In this document: piece after piece, positions 34,942 through 42,912 of the stretch
Layout of the letters: each line of letters opens with the position of its first letter
How positions within the stretch are numbered: position 1 is the first letter of the stretch
Origin: Bdellovibrionota bacterium
GTDB taxonomy: Bacteria > Bdellovibrionota > Bdellovibrionia > Bdellovibrionales > JAEYZS01
Reading direction: 5' to 3'
Length of the DNA stretch: 64,000 nt
Assembly: GCA_040386775.1 (NCBI GenBank)
Contig: JAZKEU010000019.1
Span: forward strand, 1 to 64,000
Position numbers and translations under genes: made by a program
The notes under the pieces: generated by a model
What the model was told of the DNA's origin: nothing
The model's input: only the letters and a program-made list of their open reading frames with translations
Database searches by the model: none

Positions 34942-36033
34942 CTAAAGAATATTTTCCAAAAGAAATCCAAAACTCTCGAGCCCTGAGATCTTATGGATAT
35001 TTTTCACAGACCTTTGTCCATGCTCATCGCGCTCTATACATATAATATAGTGAAGTGAAAAATAAATAAGTCTTCGAATGGCTTCCAGACTCCATTGAGG
35101 AGCGCCCAATTGAATCAGCATTTCTAGACGGATCAGAGCTTCTTGCGCCGAGACAGCATGCAGAGTTCCGATACTTCCTTCATGTCCTGTCGAGAGTGCT
35201 AGTAGAAGATCCTTCGCTTCTGGACCACGGACCTCACCCAGAACTAAGCGGTCAGGTCTCATTCTCAAGGCCTCTCTTATCAATATCGTCAAGTCTATAG
35301 GACTGAGGAGCCCATGAGAGTCCTTACGAGTGAGAAGTTTTGTGCTCACGCCGTTGGGAATAACTAATTCCGAAGTATCTTCTATAATCACTGTGCGATC
35401 ATCGGCATTTAAAAGTTTTAAACAACAATTCAAAAAAGTAGTTTTACCAGTTCCGGTTGCGCCAATGACTAAGAAATTTTTCCGATCCTTCATCAAGCCC
35501 AGAATAAATTTGAACTGAGAAGCGGTAAGTGATTTTTTCTCCAAGAGATCATTCATCGACCATCTTTTCTTTCGGTGCTTTCTGATGGACAGAGTAAAGT
35601 CTTCTCCGGAGATGGAGGGCGAAACAATGTGATACCTAAAATTCTCTTGAGTGATACATAAAAATGGCTGATCAAAAGTAAGTTGAGCTTTCAGCATTTT
35701 ACAAAGTCTATGCACATAGTTGTGGTAAGTGGTTTGACTTAAGAAAGTATCTTGAGATTCAAAAAATTTCCCGCCTTTTTCATACCAAATATCTTTCCAA
35801 GAATTGATGATGATTTCGGTTACATCTTCATCATCAATCAAATGGTCGAGGGGCCCATTTCCAAAGAATTCTCCTTGAAGTCTTAATCTGCATTCGACAT
35901 TGTGATTTTTAATCTCTTGATTTAAAATTTTCTCTAAGCGATCGCTTCCTGTTTCTAAAGATACAATATCGATGCTAGGTGAGATTTTAATTTTATTGCA
36001 AATGTCTTTGACGATGATTTGAAGTGGATTCAT
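34942..36033 (-). CDS. cpaF: CpaF/TadA-type secretion ATPase
   Basis: 363 aa. This is the motor ATPase of Tad/Flp pilus assembly. The Walker A GATGTGKTT stands near residues 191-199, with IIEDTSEL (Asp box), RMRPDRLVLGEVRGPEA (Walker B and catalytic Glu) and GHEGSIGTLHA (His box). The N-terminal domain (FFGNGPLDHLIDDEDVTEIIIN) is CpaF-like. The family is usually 420-480 aa; the missing part is in the N-terminal extension. Its start overlaps the cpaC secretin by 4 nt (ATGA). Confidence 0.9.
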   Translation of the reverse strand: MNPLQIIVKDICNKIKISPSIDIVSLETGSDRLEKILNQEIKNHNVECRLRLQGEFFGNGPLDHLIDDEDVTEIIINSWKDIWYEKGGKFFESQDTFLSQTTYHNYVHRLCKMLKAQLTFDQPFLCITQENFRYHIVSPSISGEDFTLSIRKHRKKRWSMNDLLEKKSLTASQFKFILGLMKDRKNFLVIGATGTGKTTFLNCCLKLLNADDRTVIIEDTSELVIPNGVSTKLLTRKDSHGLLSPIDLTILIREALRMRPDRLVLGEVRGPEAKDLLLALSTGHEGSIGTLHAVSAQEALIRLEMLIQLGAPQWSLEAIRRLIYFSLHYIICIERDEHGQRSVKNIHKISGLESFGFLLENIL

Positions 36034-37331
36034 TTCGCCACTCCTTCGCTAAGAACTTTGGGAGTTACAAAAACCACAAGATCAGTTCGGTCTTCTCGAA
36101 AATCCTCACTAGAAAATAAAAGTCCTAGTACCGGAATATTTTTTAAAAACGCGAGTCCTTGATGAGATCTCCCGATGTGTTCCTTAATTAATCCTGAGAT
36201 CGCTATGGTTTGAGTTTGTTTGAGGTCAAGATGACTTTCCACGCGATTGACGAGTAATCCTGGAACGCCATCGATGGCTTGGGATTGATCGAGCATCGAA
36301 ATTTCTGCCGTCAGCGAAAGGCTCATTTTCCCTGAGCGATCAGCGATGGGTTTGAAGGTGAGTAAGATTCCATGTTTCTTCCACTGAATCTCATTGGTTT
36401 GAAAATTCATAATTTTAATAGGGATTTCTCCGCCAGCAAGAAAGGTAGCTTCTTTTCCGCTGCGGCAACTGAGATGGGGGGATGCGATGATCTTGGCATT
36501 TCCATCTTGCTCAAGCGCATTCAATGCCATTTGAAATGGATTGCCCACAATTTTAAAATTTTCTGCTGGGAGAACTTGTGCCGCGTAGTTCTGCGGAAAA
36601 TCCACGCCCAATTTTTTAAATGAATTTTTCTTGAGCTCTACCATTTGCACATTCAGATCCACCATGGGTTCTAATTGAAGCGCATTTTTATCTTCTATCA
36701 TCTTAAATCCTAGAGGCTCTAAAAGCTGATGGTAGCGTTCGATATAATTTTTTTGTTGAGAGGATATAACGGCTTGAAGTTCGGGACTTACGGAAAGTGA
36801 AGGAATAGGTAAGGACGCATCTTGAATGTCTTGATTGATTCTATCCGTAATTGCAGTTTCGAATTCTTTTGATATTTTGGCTTTTAGAATCCAGCGGAGG
36901 TTTTTTTCTTGGGCAAGATTAGCGATTTTTTCCCAATCACTGAGTCTCAAGAGCTCTCCGGTCACATAGACCCGGTTATCTAAGATATCAACTTTTAGTC
37001 CTCTCATATTTTGGATAATTTTTGAAAGAGCATTGTAAGAGTCGATATCTTTTTGTTCCAAAACATAAGTTTTATATTTCTTCGACTGATTGGTCAGGGT
37101 AAGCTCACCGGGAGAAGTGCCTGTGGCCAAGATTCTCCCGCCTTGTTCTCGCAATTTTAAAATCTTCCCATTGGACACATGAATATAGGAATAAGGCTTG
37201 AAAGGAAGCGCCTCCGTTTTTCCCACGGGAACCAGAATAATATCATCAGCATTTGCCACGATCCCAACCAGCAAAAATAAAATAATGCCAGTCACCTTAT
37301 TTTTTAAGTAAGAAATTTTTAAAATATTCAT
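36030..37331 (-). CDS. cpaC: CpaC/RcpA-type pilus secretin
   Basis: 433 aa. N-terminal signal/membrane segment (TGIILFLLVGIVANA), a pilus-associated POTRA-like domain (LSKIIQNMRGLKVDILDNRVYVTG, in part), then the secretin core (IIASPHLSCRSGKEATFLAGG, HGILLTFKPIADRSG, and GLIKEH to VLGLLFSSEDFREDRTDLVVFVTP). It builds the outer-membrane pore of the Tad system. The ATG at 37331 has GGAG 9 nt upstream and lies inside the RAYT-like gene, overlapping it by 35 nt. Confidence 0.9.
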   Translation of the reverse strand: MNILKISYLKNKVTGIILFLLVGIVANADDIILVPVGKTEALPFKPYSYIHVSNGKILKLREQGGRILATGTSPGELTLTNQSKKYKTYVLEQKDIDSYNALSKIIQNMRGLKVDILDNRVYVTGELLRLSDWEKIANLAQEKNLRWILKAKISKEFETAITDRINQDIQDASLPIPSLSVSPELQAVISSQQKNYIERYHQLLEPLGFKMIEDKNALQLEPMVDLNVQMVELKKNSFKKLGVDFPQNYAAQVLPAENFKIVGNPFQMALNALEQDGNAKIIASPHLSCRSGKEATFLAGGEIPIKIMNFQTNEIQWKKHGILLTFKPIADRSGKMSLSLTAEISMLDQSQAIDGVPGLLVNRVESHLDLKQTQTIAISGLIKEHIGRSHQGLAFLKNIPVLGLLFSSEDFREDRTDLVVFVTPKVLSEGVAK

Positions 37332-37968
37332 ATTTTTTTACTCCATCATCATTGGGAAATTCAAAGACACTTTTTTCTAAAGCCGTTCTTACTTGCTCGG
37401 TGTAATAGACATCATCTGTATGGTTGATCCAAGCTAACAGCTGATTTCGACTTTCTGGAATGTAGGAGTCGAAACTCTGGGGTTGTTCGATGATAAGTTT
37501 ATTTTTGTACTTAGAATATTTTTTTGAATCTATTGTAGACCATTTGTAGTTTTCTATGGAATTTTCAATTCCAGCTCTGAGTGGATGTGAATATAAATAC
37601 TTAAATGCATGTGCATAATTTTCTGGGCTAGTGATAAGTGTTCTCTCGTATTTTGATTTCCAAACTCTATGGGTTTTATTAGTAAGAAAGCCAATAGCTT
37701 TGCTAGTGGTGGTCATAAAATAGAGTATAGCTTTATCTATATTTTCATCAGGTGTAGAAGCTAGCAGATGAATATGATTATTGATCATCAGAAAGGCATG
37801 AATTTGCAGGTTAAATTTTTTCTGAGTATCCATCAAGACATGACAAAAAAGATTCCAACAATCTTTTTCATTAAGATCGAACAACTCTTTGTTATTCGGC
37901 CTATTATTTAATTTAGCGACTATGCAATACATATATTCGGTTGTTTGGACTAATAATTTTTTTCTCAT
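37297..37968 (-). CDS. RAYT/Y1-transposase-like protein
   Basis: 223 aa. Y1_Tnp (IS200/REP-associated tyrosine transposase) fold: IHAFLMINNHIHLLAST contains the HUH pair (HIH), and a Tyr in FKYLYSHPLRAG (near residue 118) is the candidate nucleophile. No flanking terminal hairpins of an IS element are seen and only one copy is in the window, so it resembles a domesticated RAYT that mobilises REP hairpins. It is embedded in the Tad unit: its 3' end overlaps the cpaC start by 35 nt. No good ribosome site precedes 37968. Confidence 0.78.
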   Translation of the reverse strand: MRKKLLVQTTEYMYCIVAKLNNRPNNKELFDLNEKDCWNLFCHVLMDTQKKFNLQIHAFLMINNHIHLLASTPDENIDKAILYFMTTTSKAIGFLTNKTHRVWKSKYERTLITSPENYAHAFKYLYSHPLRAGIENSIENYKWSTIDSKKYSKYKNKLIIEQPQSFDSYIPESRNQLLAWINHTDDVYYTEQVRTALEKSVFEFPNDDGVKKYEYFKNFLLKK

Positions 37969-38091
37969 GCTGGAATGAGATGCAAGAACGGATACCTGCT
38001 TATAGTAAAATTAAAGCACTCTGAGGAACAAAGCGGATCCAGTTTCTGAATTATATTCGATTTTCGGACAGTATCTTTCGGTAAATTATTA

Positions 38092-39189
38092 CTATATAGA
38101 AAAAGAAACGGTGATTTGTTTTTTTGAGCTTTCGATTTTTAGGGTGGACCCTAAGCGTTTTAGAATGGACTGTGAAATACTCAAGCCCAAGCCTAAACCT
38201 TTTGAATGGTTCATGATGTTTTCGTTTAAGGCAAAAGGTTTTAAGATTTTTTCGATGGTGTCTTTTGAAATGTCTTTTCCGGAATTTGTGATTTCAAATT
38301 TGATTTTTCCAGTGGCATCATCTTTTGATGTTTCAATTGTGATGGGCTCTGAGTTGTCGCCATGCTGAATGGCATTTTTAATCACTCTCACCAAAACATT
38401 ATCTAGCATTTGGGTATCGCTTTCGAAAGTTTCTTCGCAGAAAATAGTTTTGATTCGGATTTTCTTTTCGTCTGCCAAGCTCGAAAGCTTTCCGATGGCC
38501 TGATCCACAATTTTTTTATCTTGGATTTTATTTTTCTGTAATTTTGTCTGTTCCAGTTCGCTGGAAACCAATTCTAGGGAGTCCATAATGATCTCATGGA
38601 GTTTGTCTGAGCTTTTATTTATTCTAGAAATATATTTTTTTTGGTCTTCATCTAATGAAGTCTGAGAAAGGAGTTCCATAAAGCTTAAGAGTGATGTGAG
38701 GGGAGTTTTTAATTCGTGATTGATCAAAATCATAAATTGGCTCTTTGCCTGATCCAAAGTTTTTAATTCATTCAAGGCTTTTTCTAATTTTTGGTTCTTA
38801 ACTTTGAGTTCACTTTCGAGTTCGAATTTTTCGACAGCTTGATCGACGGTGATTTGCAGATCTCTCGTATCCCAGGGTTTTGTGATGTAACGATAGACTT
38901 GCCCGGAGTTGATCGCGGCAATGACCGAATCTAGATCTGTGTAACCAGTTAAAAGAATGCGAATGCAATTGGGGTGGGTCTTCATGGATTTTTCTAGGAA
39001 TTCTACGCCCGTCATTTCGGGCATTCTCTGGTCACTGATGATCACTGAAATATCGTCTTGTTCTTTAAGGATCTTCAGCGCTTCAGGCCCGGAGCTACAC
39101 TTGAGCACATTGTACTTCTTGCGAAAGACTCTCTCTAGAGCGTCAAGGTTGTCGGTCTCATCATCGATGAACATCAAGGTGTGCTTCAT
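38092..39189 (-). CDS. Response regulator-histidine kinase hybrid
   Basis: 365 aa from ATG 39189 (a TTG-initiated frame reaches 39228 but adds no domain). Order: REC receiver (MFIDDETDNLDAL start, phospho-acceptor Asp in IISDQRMPEMTG, LLTGYTD, ITKPWD), a coiled linker (ELKVKNQKLEKALNELK), then HisKA (NHELKTPL) and HATPase (IKNAIQHGDN, GLGLGLSIS). A receiver before the kinase, no membrane segment: cytoplasmic phosphorelay protein that receives phosphate or a partner at REC. No separate output regulator is adjacent. Its place inside the Tad region suggests control of piliation (inference). Weak ribosome site. Confidence 0.87.
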   Translation of the reverse strand: MKHTLMFIDDETDNLDALERVFRKKYNVLKCSSGPEALKILKEQDDISVIISDQRMPEMTGVEFLEKSMKTHPNCIRILLTGYTDLDSVIAAINSGQVYRYITKPWDTRDLQITVDQAVEKFELESELKVKNQKLEKALNELKTLDQAKSQFMILINHELKTPLTSLLSFMELLSQTSLDEDQKKYISRINKSSDKLHEIIMDSLELVSSELEQTKLQKNKIQDKKIVDQAIGKLSSLADEKKIRIKTIFCEETFESDTQMLDNVLVRVIKNAIQHGDNSEPITIETSKDDATGKIKFEITNSGKDISKDTIEKILKPFALNENIMNHSKGLGLGLSISQSILKRLGSTLKIESSKKQITVSFSI

Positions 39190-39262
39190 AAATAATGTTT
39201 CGGTTGCGAGATAAAAGTCCTGAAGCAAGTGTTTATAGTTTCTAAGGATAAATAAAAGAATG

Positions 39263-39388
39263 TACTATGAAATGTGGCAATTTGAGACGGCGGCCCAAAC
39301 TATGGTCTTGTTTCGTTCACTTAGCTTTAGATGTATCTAAAATAAGACGAAAAGCTTTCTGTAATAGTGGTTTGTCTCAAACAGGAGA
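39263..39388 (+). promoter_or_regulatory. Promoter and nested structured leader of the glycine-rich protein gene
   Basis: TACTAT (39263-39268) is a candidate -10. Immediately after it, nested inverted repeats fill the leader: TTTGAGAC (39281-39288) with GTCTCAAA (39374-39381); inside it TTTCGT (39311-39316) with ACGAAA (39347-39352); innermost TTTAGAT (39326-39332) with ATCTAAA (39335-39341). The outer right arm ends 1 nt before the AGGAG Shine-Dalgarno (39383-39387). AGCTTT (39323-39328) could pair alternatively with AAAGCT (39351-39356). A switch controlling access to the ribosome site is conceivable. Confidence 0.5.
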
Positions 39389-39392
39389 AGTC

Positions 39393-41180
39393 ATGAGACT
39401 TTTTAAATTTTTATCAGTTTTTGTAATATCAATTTTTGCTAGCGATTCTTTCGCTCAAGCTTATGCCGGGGCAAGTGCCAGTGCATATGCGGGTTTTCAG
39501 CCACACATACCTGGTCAATACGGTGGAACGCAAGCTTGTCCTTACCCGATGAATAGTGGTGGAAGTGGTAATAGCCAAATCGATAAGCTTACTTCTGATA
39601 TTGAAGAATTAGAAAGTGCCATCGAAGACATTCAAGATGAGCAAGATGAAATGATGGACGGATCTCACGATAGATATGGGGACGATGATTTACCTTTGAA
39701 GCCAGAGGTGAGAGAGGGTTTACTAACGATCGTGGAATTGGGAGGAAAAAACCTGTGCGACGGTTCAACGACAATCACTCAGCCTATCCAAAAGATGTTT
39801 GATGCGATCGGCGAAGATCCTGGGGTTTATTGCGAAAACAACGGAACTCTCTATGGTGATAATATTTGTGATTCTGATAGCGCCTACACAGACACTAAAA
39901 ATATAACAAGAGCAAAAGGCATTTGTAAAAAAATGCTAGATCGTTATGACACTTTGGAAAAAACAAAAAACAAACGCCAGAAGACGAGAGATAAATTAGA
40001 TGATAAACTTTTTGATCTAGAAGAAAAAAGAGAAGACAGACAATTGAAAGCCATGGAAAGTGGTAAACCTCTTCCGCCGGAAGGTAATTGCATGACTGGT
40101 GACTGTTATGGTGCACCAGAACCAAAAACTCCGGGTTGGAAACAAATTGCTGCAGCAGGGTTTGGAGATATAGCTCTTAACTGGCTATGGGGCCGTGAAG
40201 TTATTAGACCTTTGGGTGAAAAGGCTATCGATGCAACAACTGCATTAGGTTTTGAAACTAAACGAAATATTGGCCATAACTTCCCTTCCTTGGGTACACC
40301 AATGTCAGGTGCATTGTGGGCAAGCTATGCTGGAAGACAAGGCGCAAACATCGCATGTAGCCCAGGCAATGGTTACGGTTACGGACCAGGTGGTTCATAT
40401 GGAAGTCCTTACGGATCATCTCCATACGGCGTATGCGGTGGAGCATTTTACGGTGGATGTGGTCCTGGTGCTGGCGGAGGATCTCTCTTCGGTCCTCAAT
40501 TTGGATTTGGTGGTGGTCTTGGTGGTGGTTATGGACCAGGCGGTTTCGGAGGATTCCCAGGAATGGGAGGAGTCGGTGGTTTTGGCGGCGGCTATGGACC
40601 AGGAATTTGGCCAGGTGGTTTCGGAGTTCAAGGCGGATTGGGTGGTGGTCTTGGCGGAGGATTCCCAGGAATGGGCGGTCTCGGTGGCGGCTACGGACCT
40701 GGATTTGGCGGCGGACTTGGTGGAGGATTCGGTTCTCCATACGGTATGAATCCTTACGGTGGAGCAGGTGGACTCGGTGGCGGTTATGGCCCGATGGGTG
40801 GCTTAGGCGGATATGGTTCTCCATATGGAATGGGTGGCTTAGGCGGTGGACAATACCAAGCGCAAATGATTCAAATGCAAATACAACAACAGCAAGCATA
40901 CGCGCAAGCTCAGGCGAGAGTTTTCCAAAATCAGCAGATTATTGGCTCGCAATTGCAGTCAGCAGTCTATCAAGCTCAACAGGCCCAACAACGTATAGAT
41001 TATTTGTACCAACAATTAAATTCCTTAGGTGGTGGCGGTGTTGGCTTGGGTGGAGGATTCGGATTAGGAGTTAACTTTGGTTTAGGACTTGGCGGTAATA
41101 TATACGGCGGTGGCGGCGTAGGCTCAGGCCCCGTTCCATACACTGGCGGAACAGGCGGCTCAGGACTTCCTTCTCGCTAA
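39393..41180 (+). CDS. Secreted coiled-coil, glycine-rich protein inside the Tad region
   Basis: 595 aa from ATG 39393 with AGGAG upstream. Signal peptide (cleavage after DSFAQ). A first charged coiled-coil (about residues 65-90) and a second (about 175-225), with several Cys between them, precede a Gly/Tyr/Pro-rich zone (residues about 328-488, modules GGYGPG, GGFPGMGG, GSPYGM), then a Gln/Ala-rich helix (MIQMQIQQQQAYAQAQA) and a second Gly-rich tail. It resembles elastic or adhesive surface proteins. It faces opposite to the Tad genes that flank it on both sides. Possible surface fibre or pilus-associated adhesin (inference). No named family. Confidence 0.75.
   Translation: MRLFKFLSVFVISIFASDSFAQAYAGASASAYAGFQPHIPGQYGGTQACPYPMNSGGSGNSQIDKLTSDIEELESAIEDIQDEQDEMMDGSHDRYGDDDLPLKPEVREGLLTIVELGGKNLCDGSTTITQPIQKMFDAIGEDPGVYCENNGTLYGDNICDSDSAYTDTKNITRAKGICKKMLDRYDTLEKTKNKRQKTRDKLDDKLFDLEEKREDRQLKAMESGKPLPPEGNCMTGDCYGAPEPKTPGWKQIAAAGFGDIALNWLWGREVIRPLGEKAIDATTALGFETKRNIGHNFPSLGTPMSGALWASYAGRQGANIACSPGNGYGYGPGGSYGSPYGSSPYGVCGGAFYGGCGPGAGGGSLFGPQFGFGGGLGGGYGPGGFGGFPGMGGVGGFGGGYGPGIWPGGFGVQGGLGGGLGGGFPGMGGLGGGYGPGFGGGLGGGFGSPYGMNPYGGAGGLGGGYGPMGGLGGYGSPYGMGGLGGGQYQAQMIQMQIQQQQAYAQAQARVFQNQQIIGSQLQSAVYQAQQAQQRIDYLYQQLNSLGGGGVGLGGGFGLGVNFGLGLGGNIYGGGGVGSGPVPYTGGTGGSGLPSR
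40375..40857 (+). repeat. Glycine-codon repeat tract
   Basis: Degenerate tandem modules rich in GGT/GGA/GGC codons encode repeated GGYGPG and GGFPGMGG units; for example AGGATTCCCAGGAATGGG recurs near 40551 and 40660. The tract lies inside the 39393-41180 gene and is prone to length change by slippage or recombination. Confidence 0.8.
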
Positions 41181-41205
41181 TCCAAAAAATTTAAAATAGA
41201 AAAAA

Positions 41206-42237
41206 CTAAAACCCATTCACTGTTTCGTGAGTGGGTTTTTCTTTTCTACTTTCGTTTACCGCATAAATCACGGTGCTCGCAGCAATGATTCCCATCGTAA
41301 CTAAAAACCATTTTTTCTTATAAAAAGGTTCTTCACCCTCGCTAATTCTAGACGTGAAATCATAAGCGGGAACAGGCTCAATATCCTGCTGAATTTTAGA
41401 TTCTACTTTGGTTCCTTTCCCAAAAGCCAATTCCCACCTCGTTCCATTTTGATGTTTTAGACAATCCTTAGAGTAATAAACTGCAATCTTAGATTTTATT
41501 TCCCCTTCGTTATTCACAAAAGGTCTTTCACAATTGCCTGAAACAAAAGGAATTCTTGTGGGAACCAAGAGTGGAATCTGCTGCGAACTCACCTGATAAG
41601 TTTGCAGTTTGTAAACATCGGATAAAAAAGTAAGCCTAAACTTTCCCGAAGGAATTTTCACATTTTCAATTTTTTTAAGATCAACAATGTGCCCATTGAT
41701 CAAAATATAATTAAAATCATTCTTAAAAGCCGAAACCTGCCAATGAATAGTTTGCTTGGTAAAATTATTCTTGGCAGCCAAGACTTTCTTAAGCGTATCT
41801 TTATTTAAATTCAGCTTCTTAGGATCCGTATCCAAAGAAAATCTTAGAGCCTGCAATATCCAGTCTTCTTGATTCTCCGGATTGAGTTCACTCAAGCGAA
41901 TGTAAGATAAGAAAATAATTTTTCTATGAACGTCTCTCCATTCATCCATATCGCTGTAGGAAATGACTCTTTCAAAATACTGTCTCGCCAATTCATTGGA
42001 TTTTACGAGGTAATACTTTTGAGCATTTTCAAATTCATTTAGAAGGTTCTCCACATTTTTCTCTTTAGGGTAATTTGTAAGGTAGTACTCCGAAAAAGAC
42101 TGATAGTTTTTATTCAGATTCACGGGAAGATCTCTTTCCTCCAGCTGCACCAGAGGTGAGACCAATAGAACTGTGTCCTTGGCAAAGCTTTGAGAAGTAA
42201 AACAAATCAGGGTTAAAGCTAAAGTAAAAAATTTCAT
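41206..42237 (-). CDS. Exported protein of the Tad region with C-terminal membrane anchor
   Basis: 343 aa. A signal peptide (cleavage near QSFAK) leads a periplasmic helical region (LLNEFENAQKYYLVKSNELARQYFERV, in part; TPR-like character) and a beta-rich part (GKFRLTFLSDVYKLQTYQVSS). A transmembrane helix WFLVTMGIIAASTVIYAV lies about 20 residues before the C-terminus. It is unlike any Tad protein I know but abuts the CpaB-like gene (1-nt gap), so it probably works in the same envelope machine. Its last codons contain the terminator of the convergent glycine-rich gene. Confidence 0.65.
   Translation of the reverse strand: MKFFTLALTLICFTSQSFAKDTVLLVSPLVQLEERDLPVNLNKNYQSFSEYYLTNYPKEKNVENLLNEFENAQKYYLVKSNELARQYFERVISYSDMDEWRDVHRKIIFLSYIRLSELNPENQEDWILQALRFSLDTDPKKLNLNKDTLKKVLAAKNNFTKQTIHWQVSAFKNDFNYILINGHIVDLKKIENVKIPSGKFRLTFLSDVYKLQTYQVSSQQIPLLVPTRIPFVSGNCERPFVNNEGEIKSKIAVYYSKDCLKHQNGTRWELAFGKGTKVESKIQQDIEPVPAYDFTSRISEGEEPFYKKKWFLVTMGIIAASTVIYAVNESRKEKPTHETVNGF
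41208..41239 (+). terminator. Terminator of the glycine-rich gene, inside the convergent gene's 3' end
   Basis: AAAACCCATTCAC (41208-41220) pairs with GTGAGTGGGTTTT (41227-41239), one G-T wobble, with a short loop and further T residues (TCTTTT). Good intrinsic terminator for the plus-strand gene ending at 41180; it also encodes the last residues of the minus-strand 41206-42237 protein. Confidence 0.85.
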
Positions 42238-42238
42238 A

Positions 42239-42727
42239 TTAGATCTCCGTCACGATTTGTGTGCGTAATTGTTTTTTATCTTTATTGAATCTTGTCTTTT
42301 GCGTTTTAGGATTAAGCACCGTTACAAAGAAAGCGCCCGGATGCTGCGCGATTTGAGGTGCATTTTCCTCTAGTACGAGGACGGCAAACACATCAGGATT
42401 GAGTGGCGCCCGCATGATTTTGATTCCGGAGGCGATCTTCTTTGGAGCTCTATTTTCTTCAAAGGACGGAAGGTAGAGGTCCACCACCCCAAAATCTCCT
42501 AAAATATTTTTTAGTGCTTCAATATTTTGAATTTCGATAGGAATTAAAGTCATTCCTTCAGGAATGTAGGTATCCACGCTGGTAGGATCGACTGGTGCTG
42601 GGATATCGTTTTTCTTTTGATCTAATATAAAAGACAAAACACCTAAAACAATAAATCCAATCACAATGTATTTGGTCTTTAAATTTCTAACCCAATTTTT
42701 AATATGGTGTAAATCCAGTCTTTTCAT
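42239..42727 (-). CDS. CpaB/RcpC-like pilus assembly protein
   Basis: 162 aa. One N-terminal membrane segment (YIVIGFIVLGVLSFIL) followed by a periplasmic region in which YIPEGMTLIPIEIQNIEAL and the following beta pattern resemble the SAF/RcpC part of CpaB, although the protein is much shorter than CpaB (about 250-300 aa). Position between TadE-like genes and the secretin unit supports the call. It overlaps the upstream small TadE-like gene by 1 nt. Identification from context and weak pattern. Confidence 0.5.
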   Translation of the reverse strand: MKRLDLHHIKNWVRNLKTKYIVIGFIVLGVLSFILDQKKNDIPAPVDPTSVDTYIPEGMTLIPIEIQNIEALKNILGDFGVVDLYLPSFEENRAPKKIASGIKIMRAPLNPDVFAVLVLEENAPQIAQHPGAFFVTVLNPKTQKTRFNKDKKQLRTQIVTEI

Positions 42728-42912
42728 TACTTGTCTCCATTGCGGTATTCTTTAAAGTTTAAAATCTGTTTACTCTTAATGATCTTCTGTTTTGAAAATC
42801 TTCCTCTTTTATGCGCATTGAAATCCAAAAGCGTAGAGAATAAAACCGCCAATACAATCATAAGTAGCGCGCATTCAATTAAAATTTGGCCAGATGAAGT
42901 TTTGGATTCCAT
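42727..42912 (-). CDS. Minimal TadE-like pseudopilin
   Basis: 61 aa. The N-terminus SGQILIECALLMIVLAVLFSTLL has the G-x-x-x-[ILV]-E pseudopilin signature (Glu five residues after Gly) followed by the hydrophobic helix; the rest is a short basic tail. Strong Shine-Dalgarno AAAGGAG at 5 nt supports translation despite a 34-nt overlap with the upstream gene. It would be processed by a Tad prepilin peptidase, which is not in this window. Unusually short for TadE (about 150-200 aa). Confidence 0.68.
   Translation of the reverse strand: MESKTSSGQILIECALLMIVLAVLFSTLLDFNAHKRGRFSKQKIIKSKQILNFKEYRNGDK

Noticed and set aside
37297-37968. Intact IS200/IS605 insertion sequence
   Set aside because: No flanking terminal hairpins or tnpB, and the gene overlaps cpaC; treated as a domesticated RAYT-like gene.
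40252-41074. Long frames in the other phases and on the reverse strand of the glycine-rich tract
   Set aside because: They come from GGN-rich codons; the products are low-complexity His/Arg/Trp or Val/Asp-rich without ribosome sites.
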